The notes under the pieces are model-generated. The model ran no database searches, was not told where the DNA came from, and saw nothing but the letters and a program-made list of their open reading frames with translations. The position numbers were made by a program, and so were the translations under genes. Shown one piece after another: positions 24,911 to 32,673 of a stretch of 64,000 nt of DNA. Source of the DNA: Neobacillus endophyticus. Its GTDB lineage: Bacteria; Bacillota; Bacilli; Bacillales; Cytobacillaceae. Where the stretch lies: NCBI RefSeq assembly GCF_013248975.1, contig NZ_JABRWH010000001.1, positions 2,252,001-2,316,000 on the forward strand. Direction: 5' to 3'. Every line of letters starts with the position of its first letter. Position 1 is the stretch's first letter.

Positions 24911-25023
24911 TCTGCCCCAACATACCCTTTAAGATAAATGTATCGTTTTACTTTATGAGAAGGGATGACAAAGTTCTCTGAATTCAATTTCGTTAAAAAT
25001 CTAAAGTTGGGGGAGTAGAAAAC

Positions 25024-26118
25024 ATGACTAAAACATTACGGATCGGAATCATTGGATGCGGCGGGATTGCAAAGGGGAAGCATCTGCCAAGTCTTGCAAA
25101 ACTTAAGCAAATAGAAATAGCCGCTTTTTGCGATGTAATAGAGGAGCGGGCACAGGAAGCAGCTTTAAAATATGGTATGGAAGGTGCAGCGGTTTACGCA
25201 GATTATCGGGACCTCCTAAAGGATCAGACAATTGATGTTGTTCATGTTTGCACACCGAATGATTCTCATGCTGAGATCACTGTGGCTGCTTTGGAAGCTG
25301 ATAAGCATGTAATGTGCGAAAAACCAATGGCTAAAACCGCAGCAGATGCTAGGAAAATGGTAGAAGCTGCAAATCAGACAGGAAAAAAACTAACTATCGG
25401 GTATCAAAATCGCTTTCGTACTGACAGCCAATATTTACAAAAGGTATGCGGACGGGGTGATTTGGGAGAGATCTATTTTGCCAAAGCCCATGCGATACGC
25501 AGGCGCGCTGTTCCTACGTGGGGTGTGTTTCTAGATGAAGAGAAACAAGGCGGAGGTCCATTAATCGATATTGGAACACACGCATTGGATTTAACCTTAT
25601 GGATGATGAATAATTACCAGCCAAAAGTCGTGTTAGGAAGTACATTTCATAAGCTTGGGAAGAAGAAGGATGCTGCAAATGCGTGGGGATCATGGGATCC
25701 TGAGAAATTCAAAGTCGAGGATTCTGCTTTCGGATACATTACAATGGAAAATGGCGCAACGATCATCCTTGAATCGAGCTGGGCAATTAATATGCTGCAA
25801 ACAGGCGAGGCCAAATGTACGCTGTGCGGGACAGAGGGAGGAGCTGATATGTGGGACGGCCTTCGAATCAATGGTGAGAACTTCAGCAAATTATACACGA
25901 ATTACATCGATTTGGATGCAAAAGGTGTTGATTTTTATGATGGGGAAACTGAAAGTGCAGCAGACCTGGAGGCCAGATTGTGGATTGAAAGTATCCTTAA
26001 TGATACAGAGCCAGTTGTTAAACCGGAGGAAGCCCTTGTCGTAACGGAAATCTTGGAAGCGATCTATAAATCAGCTCAGACGGGAGAAGCAGTTTATTTG
26101 AATAGATTGAATGATTGA
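25024..26118 (+). CDS. Gfo/Idh/MocA-family NAD(P)-dependent oxidoreductase 1
   Basis: The 364-residue protein has an N-terminal Rossmann domain (RIGIIGCGGIAKGKHLPSL) and the family signature HVMCEKPMAKT with the catalytic-site Lys; the C-terminal domain has the beta-sheet with GGGPLIDIGTHALDLTLWMM, where the His is the usual substrate residue. Such enzymes oxidise secondary hydroxyls of sugars, glycosides or inositols. GGGGGAG precedes the ATG. A second family member follows after 56 bp, so the two may act in sequence, for example oxidation and re-reduction around an epimerisation. Confidence 0.9.
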   Translation: MTKTLRIGIIGCGGIAKGKHLPSLAKLKQIEIAAFCDVIEERAQEAALKYGMEGAAVYADYRDLLKDQTIDVVHVCTPNDSHAEITVAALEADKHVMCEKPMAKTAADARKMVEAANQTGKKLTIGYQNRFRTDSQYLQKVCGRGDLGEIYFAKAHAIRRRAVPTWGVFLDEEKQGGGPLIDIGTHALDLTLWMMNNYQPKVVLGSTFHKLGKKKDAANAWGSWDPEKFKVEDSAFGYITMENGATIILESSWAINMLQTGEAKCTLCGTEGGADMWDGLRINGENFSKLYTNYIDLDAKGVDFYDGETESAADLEARLWIESILNDTEPVVKPEEALVVTEILEAIYKSAQTGEAVYLNRLND

Positions 26119-26174
26119 TTGGCACGGAGATCATCAGTTATGTTAACAAAGTTTAATAAATAAGGAGATTTCAA

Positions 26175-27260
26175 ATGACGAATCGAACGTATCATTTGGT
26201 AATTGTCGGTTATGGAGGCATGGGAAGTTATCACGCCAAGCTATTAGAAGATAATCAAAATATAGATGTCATTGGTACCTTTGATATTCTGGAGGAGAGA
26301 AGAGAAGCTTCCTTAGCGGACGGATACAAGGCATATGAAAGCCTTTCAGCCGTTTTATCTGACAGCGCGGTAGATTTTGTTCTAATTTCGACTCCAAACG
26401 ATGTGCATAAAGAAATTGCCGTGGCAGCTTTAAATGCCAAAAAGCATGTTATATGCGAAAAGCCTGTGACCATTTACAGTGAGGAATTACTGGAGATCAT
26501 GGAAGCGGCAAAACGAAATGATCGGGCATTTATTGTCCATCAAAATCGCAGATGGGATGAAGATTTCCTCACGATTAAGAAGGTATATGATGAGAAACTA
26601 ATTGGTGATGTTTTTCACATGGAATCAAGGGTTCAAGGAGCAAATGGAATACCTGGAGACTGGCGCCACCTGAAAGTGTATGGGGGAGGCATGCTGCTGG
26701 ACTGGGGCGTCCATTTATTGGATCAGCTCTTATATATGGTAGACAGTAAGATTGCTAGTGTCTATGCCAATTTAAGTTATATTTTAGGAGATGAAGTAGA
26801 TGACGGCTTCCAAGTTTTCATTATGTTTGAAAACGGTGTCACCTCTTTGGTGGAAGTTGGTACCACCAATTTCATTCAAATGCCCCGATGGTATGTAAAA
26901 GGGACGAAGGGTACAGCCGTCATTAATGATTGGGATATCAATGGCAAAATGGTGATTCAAAATCTGGCCGAAGCAGTGGAAGCACCGAAGCCAATTAAAG
27001 CCGGACAAGGATTAACGAAAACGATGGCGCCGCCGTCTGAAAAAGCTGTTCGTTCAACTGATTTACCAAAAGTAGAGCAGGCGATGGAAAGTTTTTATGA
27101 CAATGTCATTTCGGTTGTTGAAGGCAAAGCAGAACCAATTATCAAAAATGAGGAAGTTTTGCGTGTCCTAAGATTGATGGAAACGATCTTTATATCTGCC
27201 GAAACAAATGAGATCATCAAAGATTTCGATTATGTAAACTCTGAAAGTAATATTAAATAA
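26175..27260 (+). CDS. Gfo/Idh/MocA-family NAD(P)-dependent oxidoreductase 2
   Basis: The 361-residue protein has VIVGYGGMGSYHAKLL as nucleotide-binding loop, HVICEKPVTIYSEE as family signature, and GGGMLLDWGVHLLDQLLYM in the substrate domain. It is clearly a different paralogue from the preceding gene. It resembles the Bacillus subtilis YfiI type, which sits with a TIM-barrel sugar isomerase and an AraC regulator; the same neighbours occur here (AraC at 27327, isomerase at 28442). AAGGAG precedes the ATG. The exact sugar is unknown. Confidence 0.88.
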   Translation: MTNRTYHLVIVGYGGMGSYHAKLLEDNQNIDVIGTFDILEERREASLADGYKAYESLSAVLSDSAVDFVLISTPNDVHKEIAVAALNAKKHVICEKPVTIYSEELLEIMEAAKRNDRAFIVHQNRRWDEDFLTIKKVYDEKLIGDVFHMESRVQGANGIPGDWRHLKVYGGGMLLDWGVHLLDQLLYMVDSKIASVYANLSYILGDEVDDGFQVFIMFENGVTSLVEVGTTNFIQMPRWYVKGTKGTAVINDWDINGKMVIQNLAEAVEAPKPIKAGQGLTKTMAPPSEKAVRSTDLPKVEQAMESFYDNVISVVEGKAEPIIKNEEVLRVLRLMETIFISAETNEIIKDFDYVNSESNIK

Positions 27261-27263
27261 TGG

Positions 27264-27317
27264 AAAATGCCGGACTACGGAACGTTCTAAAGAACTTCCA
27301 TATTTCCGGCATTTTTT
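27264..27317. terminator. Bidirectional terminator between dehydrogenase operon and AraC gene
   Basis: AAAATGCCGGA (27264-27274) pairs with TCCGGCATTTT (27305-27315), with an inner GGAAC/GTTCC-like hairpin; TTTTT follows. Confidence 0.8.
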
Positions 27318-27326
27318 ATGAGTCAT

Positions 27327-28100
27327 TTATTCATTTCGTCTGTACGTTCCCGGTGCAACACCATATTTCTTTTTAAAAACTCTGTGAAAATAGGGATAGC
27401 TGCCAAAACCGCAATCTATAGCAATTTGTTCAAGTGTTTGTGTCGTGTATTTCATCCGTTCGATGGCCGCAGACAAGCGAATTTCCTGTGCATATTCCAT
27501 CATTGTTTTTCCAACGCTGCTTTTAAACAGATGGACAGACCGGGAGACGCTGAGTCCGGCATGCTGCGCAACTTCTTCCAATTTAAACGGGATGGTGGCG
27601 TGTTCTTCAATGTATCGCATCATTCGTGTTACAGGATATGGATGGCTAAAGGAATGGCCTGTTTCGGTAACAGCTCGTTCAAGAGATAAACAAAGGGCCC
27701 GCAGCAAATAGCCAGCAAGTTCTTCGTTTTGACTTTGGGCTGGCCGCCGCTTTTCAATCATGATTTGCCGCCATAAAGACAGCAGCTTTTCATCCAGATC
27801 AATCCTGGAAACATCCGGCTTTTCGGAACGGTTCCACCATTCATCAATCCAAGCTCCCTCGCAGCCTAAATGATAGTCTGCACTGTTTTGTCCGGCTTGG
27901 ACGAGGAGTTCGTAGTGATCTCCAGGCTTAATAAGCAAAAGATCTCCTTTCCCAAGCTCTACCGTTCTTCCCTTGACTACTACCTCGCAAAGCCCCTCTG
28001 TTTGCAGACGAAAAAGATAAATTGGGTATCCGGATTTATATTGGGAATGGTAACCATTTATATGATAAGAATAGCCGCAAAATAATATGTTCTCCGACAT
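27327..28100 (-). CDS. AraC-family transcriptional regulator with cupin domain
   Basis: The 257-residue regulator has an N-terminal cupin-like sensor (VVVKGRTVELGKGDLLLIKPGDHYELLV) and a C-terminal AraC double HTH (FKLEEVAQHAGLSVSRSVHLFKSSVGKTMMEYAQEIRL, LEQIAIDCGFGSYPYFHRVFKKKYGVAPGTYRR). GAGGGAG precedes the ATG. A shared 38-bp element overlaps its own promoter region and recurs before the dehydrogenase operon, so it probably regulates both. The gene lies between the dehydrogenases and the isomerase-glucosidase operon, matching an AraC-guided sugar cluster. Confidence 0.88.
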   Translation of the reverse strand: MSENILFCGYSYHINGYHSQYKSGYPIYLFRLQTEGLCEVVVKGRTVELGKGDLLLIKPGDHYELLVQAGQNSADYHLGCEGAWIDEWWNRSEKPDVSRIDLDEKLLSLWRQIMIEKRRPAQSQNEELAGYLLRALCLSLERAVTETGHSFSHPYPVTRMMRYIEEHATIPFKLEEVAQHAGLSVSRSVHLFKSSVGKTMMEYAQEIRLSAAIERMKYTTQTLEQIAIDCGFGSYPYFHRVFKKKYGVAPGTYRRNE

Positions 28101-28124
28101 ATACTCCCTCTAATCTTAAAAAGT

Positions 28125-28162
28125 AGCAAAATAGTAGATTTTTCAATTATATCATCTATGTT
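28125..28162. promoter_or_regulatory. Shared 38-bp element, copy B
   Basis: AGCAAAATAGT (28125-28135), 19 bp, TCTATGTT (28155-28162), the same as copy A at 24873. It lies 25-62 bp upstream of the AraC start, where autoregulation would act. Confidence 0.6.
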
Positions 28163-28260
28163 AATTTATAGAAATAAACTATAAGATGTAATCAAATTAG
28201 TAATGTTCATGTCGACAGCACTAAAATGACTCTATATGTTGCTGGAACTAGAGTTTCAAG

Positions 28261-28324
28261 TTCAATATTTTCCACCCTTTGCGTCAATGTAAGCCGTTTC
28301 ATTCGATTATTCATACTTTAAAAT
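28261..28324 (+). promoter_or_regulatory. Composite regulon promoter, copy 3 (isomerase-glucosidase operon)
   Basis: TTCAATATTTTCCACCCT (28261-28278), 5 bp, TCAATGTAAGCCGTTTCAT (28284-28302), 16 bp, TAAAAT (28319-28324). The second block contains TGTAAGCCGTTTCA, a full match to the cre pattern TGWAANCGNTNNCA. A long leader of about 110 bp follows. The rest of the 340-bp gap holds copy B of the AraC-linked element. Confidence 0.78.
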
Positions 28325-28441
28325 AAAAAGTAGAGTGAACGATGGGAAGGCAAAACCACTTTAGTTTCAGAAGAAAATCAATAAGTCGTTTTTACAGCAG
28401 TTTTAGTTGTACATCTCAAGCTATGAGAGAGGGGAATTATT

Positions 28442-29410
28442 TTGAAACTAGGAGTATTTACCGTTTTGTTCGCGGAAAAGTCATTTGAGGAAATGCTTGA
28501 TCTTGTTAAAGAAGCTGGGCTTCATGCGGTGGAGATTGGTACGGGCTGCTATCCGGGAAGCAGCCATTGTGATGTGGATGGATTATTGGAAAGTGAACAG
28601 GCCCGCCGTGAGTATCTTCAAAAGGTGGAAGAAAGAGGTCTGATTATTAGCGCTTTTAGCTGCCATGGCAACCCGATTTCTCCAGAACAAGAATTTGCAA
28701 AGCAGTCACACGAAACCCTTTTAAAAACAATTAAGTTAGCCTCCTTATTAGGAGTGCCTGTTGTAAACTGTTTTTCCGGCACCGCGGGTGACCATGAAGG
28801 AGCCAAATATCCAAACTGGCCTGTTACCCCATGGCCGAATGAGTATAGTGACGTTCGAAAATGGCAATGGGAAGAGAAACTTATCCCCTATTGGAAAGAA
28901 GTGGGCTTATTTGCGAAGGAGCACAATGTAAAAATAGGCCTTGAACTACACGGAGGCTTTTTAGTTCATACACCTTACACATTATTAAAATTACGCGAGG
29001 AAACATGTGATGCCATCGGCGCAAATCTAGATCCAAGCCATTTATGGTGGCAGGGAATTGACCCGGTTGCAGCAATTAAAATTTTGGCAAAAGAAAAGGC
29101 GATCCATCATTTCCATGCCAAAGACACATACATTGACCAGGATAATGTCAATATGTATGGATTAACGGACATGCAGCCATACGGGGAAGTGCAAACACGT
29201 GCCTGGACCTTCCGCTCGGTCGGTTGCGGTCATAGTTTAAAAGATTGGACCGATATGATGAGTGCATTAAGGACATATGGTTATGACTATGTAATCAGCA
29301 TCGAGCACGAAGACCCGATTATGTCGATCGATGAGGGATTGAAACGTGCTATTTTGAACTTAAAATCTGTTCTTATTGAAGAGCCTATTTCCCAAATGTG
29401 GTGGGCTTAA
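28442..29410 (+). CDS. TIM-barrel sugar isomerase/epimerase (xylose-isomerase-like)
   Basis: The 322-residue protein has the AP-endonuclease-2/xylose-isomerase-like TIM barrel of IolE, IolI, YfiH and YcjR. Metal ligands are visible: Glu in IGLELHGGF, Asp in GANLDPSHLWW, His in HHFHAKDTY, and Glu in ISIEHEDP. It starts with TTG after GAGAGGGG. Family members isomerise or epimerise free or 3-keto sugars. Co-transcription with an alpha-glucosidase and nearness to two Gfo/Idh/MocA dehydrogenases suggest a role in handling an unusual glycoside; the reaction is not determined. Confidence 0.87.
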   Translation: MKLGVFTVLFAEKSFEEMLDLVKEAGLHAVEIGTGCYPGSSHCDVDGLLESEQARREYLQKVEERGLIISAFSCHGNPISPEQEFAKQSHETLLKTIKLASLLGVPVVNCFSGTAGDHEGAKYPNWPVTPWPNEYSDVRKWQWEEKLIPYWKEVGLFAKEHNVKIGLELHGGFLVHTPYTLLKLREETCDAIGANLDPSHLWWQGIDPVAAIKILAKEKAIHHFHAKDTYIDQDNVNMYGLTDMQPYGEVQTRAWTFRSVGCGHSLKDWTDMMSALRTYGYDYVISIEHEDPIMSIDEGLKRAILNLKSVLIEEPISQMWWA

Positions 29411-29527
29411 TTTAAACCAAATTTTCCGTTCTTACGTGACAAAATGGTGAAAGACACATGGGACACGAAGAAGGCTTCAACGAATAAACGAAAATCCAGT
29501 CATATATATGGAAAAATGAGGTGCAGC

Positions 29528-31198
29528 ATGAGTAAAAAATGGTGGAAAGAAAGTATTGCTTATCAGGTTTATCCCCGCAGTTTCATGGATAGCAATGGCG
29601 ACGGAATTGGGGATTTAAAAGGAATAACTTCAAAATTAGACTACTTGAAGGATTTAGGGATTGATGTCATTTGGATTTGCCCGATGTATAAATCACCAAA
29701 TGATGATAACGGTTACGATATTTCTGATTACCAGGATATTATGAATGATTTCGGGACAATGGCCGATTTTGATGAACTGTTGGAAGAGGTTCATAAGCGC
29801 GGCATGAAATTGATTTTGGACCTGGTAATCAACCATACAAGTGATGAACATCCATGGTTTATCGAATCCCGCTCCTCGAAGGACAATCCGAAGCGTGATT
29901 GGTACATTTGGAGCGATGGAAAAGATGAAAAGGAGCCAAATAACTGGGAATCAATTTTTAGCGGCCCTGCGTGGAAATTTGATGAAGAAACCGATCAGTA
30001 TTTCATGCACATCTTCTCCGAGCGCCAGCCTGATTTGAATTGGGAAAATCCCGAAGTGCGGGCTGCCTTGGCGGATATGGTGAACTGGTGGCTTGATAAA
30101 GGAATTGACGGCTTCCGAGTTGATGCGATTTCCCATATCAAAAAAGAACCGGGATTTCCTGATATGCCAAATCCGAAAGAATTGGATTACGTCCCTTGTT
30201 TTGAATACATGATGAATGTTGAGGGAATTGATGAATTTCTTTCGGAATTCTCACAAAAGACGCTTAAAAACTATGACATCATGACCGTTGGTGAAGCCAA
30301 TGGAGTTGGACTCGATGACGCCGAAAAATGGGTTGGCGAAGAAAATGGCTATTTCAATATGATTTTTCAGTTTGAATTTTTGGACCTATGGGATAAGGAC
30401 GTTAATGGTTCCATCAATGTTCGTATCTTGAAAAAGATCTTAACCAAATGGCAGCTTGGTCTGGAAGGAAGAGGCTGGAACGCATTATTCATCGAAAACC
30501 ATGACCAGCCCCGCAGGGTTTCGAGCTGGGGGAATGACAAGGAGTATTGGAAAGAAAGTGCCAAAATGCTTGGAGCGCTTTATTTCTTAATGAAAGGGAC
30601 ACCGTTTATTTATCAGGGACAGGAAATTGGCATGACCAATGTTCATTTCCCTTCGATAGAAGATTACAATGACGTAGGAATGATTAATTATTACAAGATA
30701 GAATCGGAAAAGGGACGGTCTCATGAGGAGATTATGAAGGTTGTTTGGGAGAAAGGCCGTGATAATGCCCGCACACCAATGCAATGGGATTCTTCGAGCA
30801 TGGCAGGGTTCACAACCTCGGGGCATACATGGCTTGGAATAAACCCGAATTATAAGGAGATTAATGTAGCCAATCAATGGGGTGACCCTGATTCAATTCT
30901 AAGTTTCTATAAAAAATTAATCCAATTAAGAAAAGAGAATCCGATATTTGTTTACGGCACTTACGAATTATTATTGCCGAATCATCCGAGACTGTTTGTA
31001 TATACAAGAAAATTAGGCAGTAAAAAGGTGATCATCATAAATAATTTCAGTAAAAAATCAACCAGACTAAAGGTTCCATCTCAAGTATCCTATAAGGCTT
31101 CCGAACTTGTTTTAAATAATTATGACTCTGCCGACCATCAATTACGAAGAGAATTTACGTTAAAGCCTTATGAAACAAGGGTATATTTTTTGAAATAG
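29528..31198 (+). CDS. GH13 alpha-glucosidase (oligo-1,6-glucosidase / MalL-TreC type)
   Basis: The 556-residue cytoplasmic enzyme has the GH13 barrel: WWKESIAYQVYPRSFMDSNGDGIGDL, DLVINHTSDEH, nucleophile in GFRVDAIS, acid/base in VGEANG, and stabiliser Asp in FIENHDQPR. The residue after the nucleophile is Ala rather than the Val of strict oligo-1,6-glucosidases, which in studied homologues goes with alpha-1,4 or broader specificity. GAGGTG precedes the ATG at 29528. It is co-transcribed with the isomerase from composite promoter copy 3, so it shares a signal with the ABC importer and the phosphorylase, and probably hydrolyses the imported oligosaccharide. Confidence 0.9.
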   Translation: MSKKWWKESIAYQVYPRSFMDSNGDGIGDLKGITSKLDYLKDLGIDVIWICPMYKSPNDDNGYDISDYQDIMNDFGTMADFDELLEEVHKRGMKLILDLVINHTSDEHPWFIESRSSKDNPKRDWYIWSDGKDEKEPNNWESIFSGPAWKFDEETDQYFMHIFSERQPDLNWENPEVRAALADMVNWWLDKGIDGFRVDAISHIKKEPGFPDMPNPKELDYVPCFEYMMNVEGIDEFLSEFSQKTLKNYDIMTVGEANGVGLDDAEKWVGEENGYFNMIFQFEFLDLWDKDVNGSINVRILKKILTKWQLGLEGRGWNALFIENHDQPRRVSSWGNDKEYWKESAKMLGALYFLMKGTPFIYQGQEIGMTNVHFPSIEDYNDVGMINYYKIESEKGRSHEEIMKVVWEKGRDNARTPMQWDSSSMAGFTTSGHTWLGINPNYKEINVANQWGDPDSILSFYKKLIQLRKENPIFVYGTYELLLPNHPRLFVYTRKLGSKKVIIINNFSKKSTRLKVPSQVSYKASELVLNNYDSADHQLRREFTLKPYETRVYFLK

Positions 31199-31200
31199 CA

Positions 31201-31242
31201 AAAGAAGACTGGCCTATTTCATGAGCGCCAGTCTTCTTTTGC
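31201..31242 (+). terminator. Terminator after the alpha-glucosidase
   Basis: AAAGAAGACTGGC (31201-31213) pairs perfectly with GCCAGTCTTCTTT (31227-31239); it follows the stop codon by 2 bases. Confidence 0.88.
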
Positions 31243-31285
31243 TTAAGAGTACTGATGACCGATTTTATATATGGACGAAACAGGG

Positions 31286-31672
31286 TCAAAGTCCCCATTT
31301 CATCGAAACAGCCAATGTACAGCAGCTAAGCGGCTGTTGCTGTGTAGTTTGGGAGGAAAGAGTAAAGATAACGCCAGACGGAGTAAATTTTGTTTCTGCA
31401 GGCACTTTCAGGCCGACAGATTTAACTAAGCGATCCACTTCAGCCTTATTACCTTGCTGTGCAGCACTCATCATTTTAAAAGCAAAGCTGCTATCCCCCA
31501 AGCGGTCCAGCAGGATACTTCCTTGTTCCATTAATAAGCGGAATGACTTAATTGAACTAGCAAATATTTTCGTATCAACGGGCGGATAAGGGCGATGTGG
31601 CTGATGGACGTAATATCCTGAATAAGGAGGTGTGGGAGGATAAACGGGATACTGAAAATAATGGTGGTACAT
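31286..31672 (-). CDS. Pro/Tyr-rich small protein, possibly spore-associated
   Basis: The 128-residue protein starts with a Tyr/Pro-rich stretch (YHHYFQYPVYPPTPPYSGYY) like that of several spore coat proteins, followed by a helical domain (KSFRLLMEQGSILLDRLGDSSFAFKMMSAAQQGNKAEVDRLVKSVGL) and a beta part ending in QQQPLSCCTLAVSMKWGL. GGAAGGGGA precedes the ATG. I recognise it only as a conserved Bacillus hypothetical; the neighbouring YjcZ-type genes suggest expression in sporulation. A plus-strand reading frame over the same bases has no ribosome site and is not a gene. Confidence 0.65.
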   Translation of the reverse strand: MYHHYFQYPVYPPTPPYSGYYVHQPHRPYPPVDTKIFASSIKSFRLLMEQGSILLDRLGDSSFAFKMMSAAQQGNKAEVDRLVKSVGLKVPAETKFTPSGVIFTLSSQTTQQQPLSCCTLAVSMKWGL

Positions 31673-31783
31673 ATTTATTCCCCTTCCATTTTAAAAAGCA
31701 CAAGGCACTATACGTTATGTGATTTAGGGACATTTGGTTACGAGGATGAGTTTTGACTTGAACGTAAAATAGATAAAAAAATA

Positions 31784-31812
31784 GGAAGCTTCTTGGAGCA
31801 GAAGCTTCCCAT
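31784..31812 (-). terminator. Terminator after the small spore protein genes
   Basis: GGAAGCTTC (31784-31792) and GAAGCTTCC (31801-31809) form a perfect stem; on the minus strand TATTTTTTT follows. Confidence 0.8.
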
Positions 31813-31838
31813 CTTTATTTGACGTGCGTTAGTAACTT

Positions 31839-31970
31839 TTAATAAAAGCAAGCAGCTCCAACAATGATTAACAAGATAAATAATACAACAATGAGGACAA
31901 ATGTTCCGCCATAACCAAAGCCCCCATAACCGCAGCCACCGCCGTATCCAAATCCACCGTAACCCCACAT
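31839..31970 (-). CDS. YjcZ-family sporulation protein, 43 residues
   Basis: The protein has a Gly/Tyr-rich head ([20 protein letters not shown]) and a hydrophobic tail [21 protein letters not shown], the pattern of the YjcZ/YtzL sporulation protein family found in the spore membrane or coat of Bacillus. AAAGGGG precedes the ATG. A second, shorter family member lies 27 bp upstream on the same strand. Confidence 0.85.
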   Translation of the reverse strand: MWGYGGFGYGGGCGYGGFGYGGTFVLIVVLFILLIIVGAACFY

Positions 31971-31997
31971 AGTAAGTTCCCCTTTCACATTTTTTAT

Positions 31998-32105
31998 TTA
32001 ATAATAAAAACCGCCAAATCCGGCAACAAAGCCGGCTCCTACAATAATCAGGAGGATAAATAGTACAACAATCAAAGCAAAACCGCCGCCATATCCATCA
32101 GCCAT
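31998..32105 (-). CDS. YjcZ-family sporulation protein, 35 residues
   Basis: The protein reads [19 protein letters not shown] then IIVGAGFVAGFGGFYY: short Gly-rich head and one hydrophobic helix, typical of YjcZ-family sporulation proteins. GGGAGGTG precedes the ATG. It is the first of two tandem family members; the helix [16 protein letters not shown] is nearly the same in both, suggesting duplication. Confidence 0.85.
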   Translation of the reverse strand: MADGYGGGFALIVVLFILLIIVGAGFVAGFGGFYY

Positions 32106-32282
32106 TTTATGCACCTCCCATTTTTTAGCTATTACAAAGTATGTAAAGGGAAGTAATTTTGGAAGGGCTAAAACCCATCTTTAAAATAAGGATTGGGAGC
32201 TGGATCAATGAGGGGAAGTTTTTCGTTTCTCGAAATAAACAATTTCATGTTATGATAATGACTATAATGGAGGTGTTTTAAG

Positions 32283-32627
32283 ATGACCGTAAAAAAAATA
32301 ATAGCAAAAGAACTTTATGAACGGATTCCATCATCAGAAAAAACATTCGTACTAGATGTTCGGGCGGAAGAAAAGTACAACGAGTTTCACATAGAAGCTG
32401 CACAATTTGAAAGCCATAATATTCCTAAGACAGTGATTTTTGAACTAGATGAACTCGGTGAAAATCAGGTATCTTTGCCGAAGGATAAGGAAATTATTGT
32501 GACCTGTACAACGGGAAATTCTGCTGCAAAATGTGCAGAGATCCTCGACCGTTTAAACTTTAATGTTAAGGTTTTAGAGGGTGGCGTTACGGCTTGGAAG
32601 GAATACATCAGGTCCATAAATAAGTAA
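32283..32627 (+). CDS. Rhodanese-like sulfurtransferase
   Basis: The 114-residue single-domain rhodanese has FVLDVRAEEKYNEFHI at the N-terminus and the active-site loop IVTCTTGNSAAKC, where the first Cys is the persulfide carrier, followed by VLEGGVTAWKEYI. TGGAGGTG precedes the ATG. The loop Thr/Gly/Asn-Ser residues differ somewhat from the common CRxGxRS. A small gap of 46 bp separates it from the permease gene, so they may be co-transcribed; no shared function is evident. Confidence 0.88.
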   Translation: MTVKKIIAKELYERIPSSEKTFVLDVRAEEKYNEFHIEAAQFESHNIPKTVIFELDELGENQVSLPKDKEIIVTCTTGNSAAKCAEILDRLNFNVKVLEGGVTAWKEYIRSINK

Positions 32628-32673
32628 AATAAGTTACTCCAACTCTACATAGATTTAAGAAGGGGTAAAAAAT

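Noticed and set aside
31221..31589. 122-codon plus-strand frame opposite the Pro/Tyr-rich protein gene
   Set aside because: It starts inside the alpha-glucosidase terminator, has no ribosome site and opposes a better gene.
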